From PNNG01 sp046291695 (lineage in GTDB: Bacteria; Bacteroidota; Bacteroidia; UBA7662), in contig JBKBSO010000014.1 in assembly GCA_046291695.1 (NCBI GenBank), positions 1 to 64,000 on the forward strand: a stretch of DNA of 64,000 bases, given 5' to 3'. The notes under the pieces are model-generated. The model searched no databases, was not told where the DNA came from, and was given only the letters and a program-made list of their open reading frames with translations. This document shows positions 63,105 to 64,000 of the stretch, in pieces. A program made the position numbers and the translations under genes. How positions within the stretch are numbered: position 1 is the stretch's first letter; each line of letters starts with the position of its first letter.

Positions 63105-64000
63105 TTAATCATATTTTCTTTTTATAAACCAACGGTCGTTAAGCGTAAAGCCCAAGGTCATTCTCACGTACCTTTCACGAACCAATCCCTGATTTAAGCT
63201 TCCCCGCTGCCCTAACTCGGCCGTAAAATTAATGTATGGGCGCGACATCATTCGTCGGGTAGGTATCCCTACTCCAAAGGTCATGCCAAGCTCACTCACC
63301 TGCTGATCGCGCAACACCAACATGCCCGTATGATATCGTAAACCAGCCCGGTAACGAATGGTTTTGAAAAAGGCCCCATCGCCAATCGCATCGTACTTGG
63401 GGGTGTACTGAAAACCTGCTGCAAATTGCATACTGTTTTGCAAGGAGTCGGGACGTCCAAACTGTGAAAAATCCGACCAATTGGTATATTTCGCTTCCAA
63501 GGCGCCCACAAATTTGTTTTCGACGCTGTATTGGAGCCCAAAAGCCAGCGCTAGGGGCAAGTTGATATCCCCTTCAATGCCCGACTGATTGGCCACCGTG
63601 TCGCGTACGCGGATGGCCGTACCAACATAAGTAAATCGCTCGGCAACAAAATTGTTGGTAGCCCCTATGGCAGCCGGTAGCTCGGCAACGAGTCCGACGC
63701 TGATGGCCCTGCCCGATTTTCCTTTAGGCTTGAGTGCTTTCCGGTATTGCATGCCCAGGCTAAAGCTCAAATCGTTCACCTTTACCTGATCGGTAACCCG
63801 CACATTAAACAAAAACAAAGAGTCGGGATTAGGATAAATAAATAGGCGTTCCTGATTGATGGTACCAAACAAATAATTCACCGTAAGGCCTAAGTGAAAG
63901 CCTTTTCCTAATGCAAATCCATTACTCCAGCTTACCTGATTAATTCCTCCCCTTCCGTTATAGTCTTCGCGCCAGTTTCCGAAAGAGGAATCAACCTGCG
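63105..64000 (-). CDS. Outer-membrane barrel protein, N terminus beyond the window
   Basis: At least 298 residues of an outer-membrane beta-barrel; the frame stays open to the right edge, so the start and signal peptide lie outside. Alternating strands such as GFHLGLTVNYLFG, AISVGLVAELPAAIG and NDRWFIKRKYD at the C terminus are typical, and the length and style resemble the FadL/OMPP1 or similar barrel families. The reading frame carries GTG in place of a start at 63881, which I regard as an internal valine. It is the first visible gene of the operon with the TPR protein, lptC and the CorC-type gene. Confidence 0.75.
   Translation of the reverse strand, partial: QVDSSFGNWREDYNGRGGINQVSWSNGFALGKGFHLGLTVNYLFGTINQERLFIYPNPDSLFLFNVRVTDQVKVNDLSFSLGMQYRKALKPKGKSGRAISVGLVAELPAAIGATNNFVAERFTYVGTAIRVRDTVANQSGIEGDINLPLALAFGLQYSVENKFVGALEAKYTNWSDFSQFGRPDSLQNSMQFAAGFQYTPKYDAIGDGAFFKTIRYRAGLRYHTGMLVLRDQQVSELGMTFGVGIPTRRMMSRPYINFTAELGQRGSLNQGLVRERYVRMTLGFTLNDRWFIKRKYD

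Noticed and set aside
1..64000. tRNA, rRNA, CRISPR array, prophage or intact insertion sequence
   Set aside because: I looked in all gaps on both strands and saw no cloverleaf-like sequence, regularly spaced repeats, phage structural genes or transposase.

Overview
This 64-kb window comes from the chromosome of a member of the Bacteroidota. The signs are two very large secreted proteins ending in type IX secretion (T9SS) sorting domains, phylum-restricted families (DUF4837, DUF2480, GSCFA), TAnnTTTG-type promoter boxes close to start codons, and many lipoproteins and outer-membrane barrels. I cannot place it below phylum. No tRNA, rRNA, CRISPR array, prophage or intact insertion sequence was seen. 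Most of the window is ordinary housekeeping and cell-envelope sequence.

Left part (1-14.5 kb): a palindrome-rich non-coding flank, then an aminoacyl-tRNA synthetase operon on the minus strand (glyS, metG, an acyltransferase). Next comes a nucleotide-sugar trio (DegT-type aminotransferase, Gfo/Idh dehydrogenase, hexapeptide acetyltransferase) resembling the WbpE/WbpB/WbpD steps of diacetamido-uronic acid synthesis, with a BaiN-type flavoprotein. After these are a lytic transglycosylase coupled to a DUF4837 lipoprotein, an exported acetolactate-decarboxylase-like protein, two exported thioredoxin-fold proteins and a lipoprotein.

At 14.5-15.8 kb lies 1.3 kb of non-coding DNA. It repeats the module seen at the left end of the window, but with about 480 extra bases that include a 287-bp MITE-like element with perfect 18-bp terminal inverted repeats. 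Beyond it are an ALDH7-type aldehyde dehydrogenase behind an M1 peptidase fused to an apparent outer-membrane barrel, a Na/Pi cotransporter, a DUF4143 ATPase with a striking inverted-repeat leader, a GSCFA protein, an SDR protein and lipoamide dehydrogenase.

Middle (26-45 kb): a GAF/PAS histidine kinase coupled to an AraC-type response regulator, an SLC13-type transporter, a 1966-residue T9SS beta-helix protein, small genes (HAD, TerB-like), an ArnT-like glycosyltransferase, recR, and a tightly coupled operon (sodium:solute symporter, LOG-family hydrolase, M23 peptidase, Bcp peroxiredoxin) ending in a clear terminator.

Right part (45-64 kb), all on the minus strand: a 2545-residue T9SS protein with internal repeats, uvrA, a LysM lytic transglycosylase, a DUF2480 protein, a PpiD-like foldase with its own promoter and terminator, and an envelope operon (outer-membrane barrel, TPR protein, LptC, CNNM/CorC-type protein) that runs off the right edge.

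The strongest items for follow-up are the two-copy intergenic module with its apparent insertion, the inverted-repeat leader of the DUF4143 ATPase gene, candidate leaderless promoters at glyS and recR, the peptidase-barrel fusion, and the exported acetolactate-decarboxylase homologue with an intact zinc triad. I did not find a clearly new multigene system.
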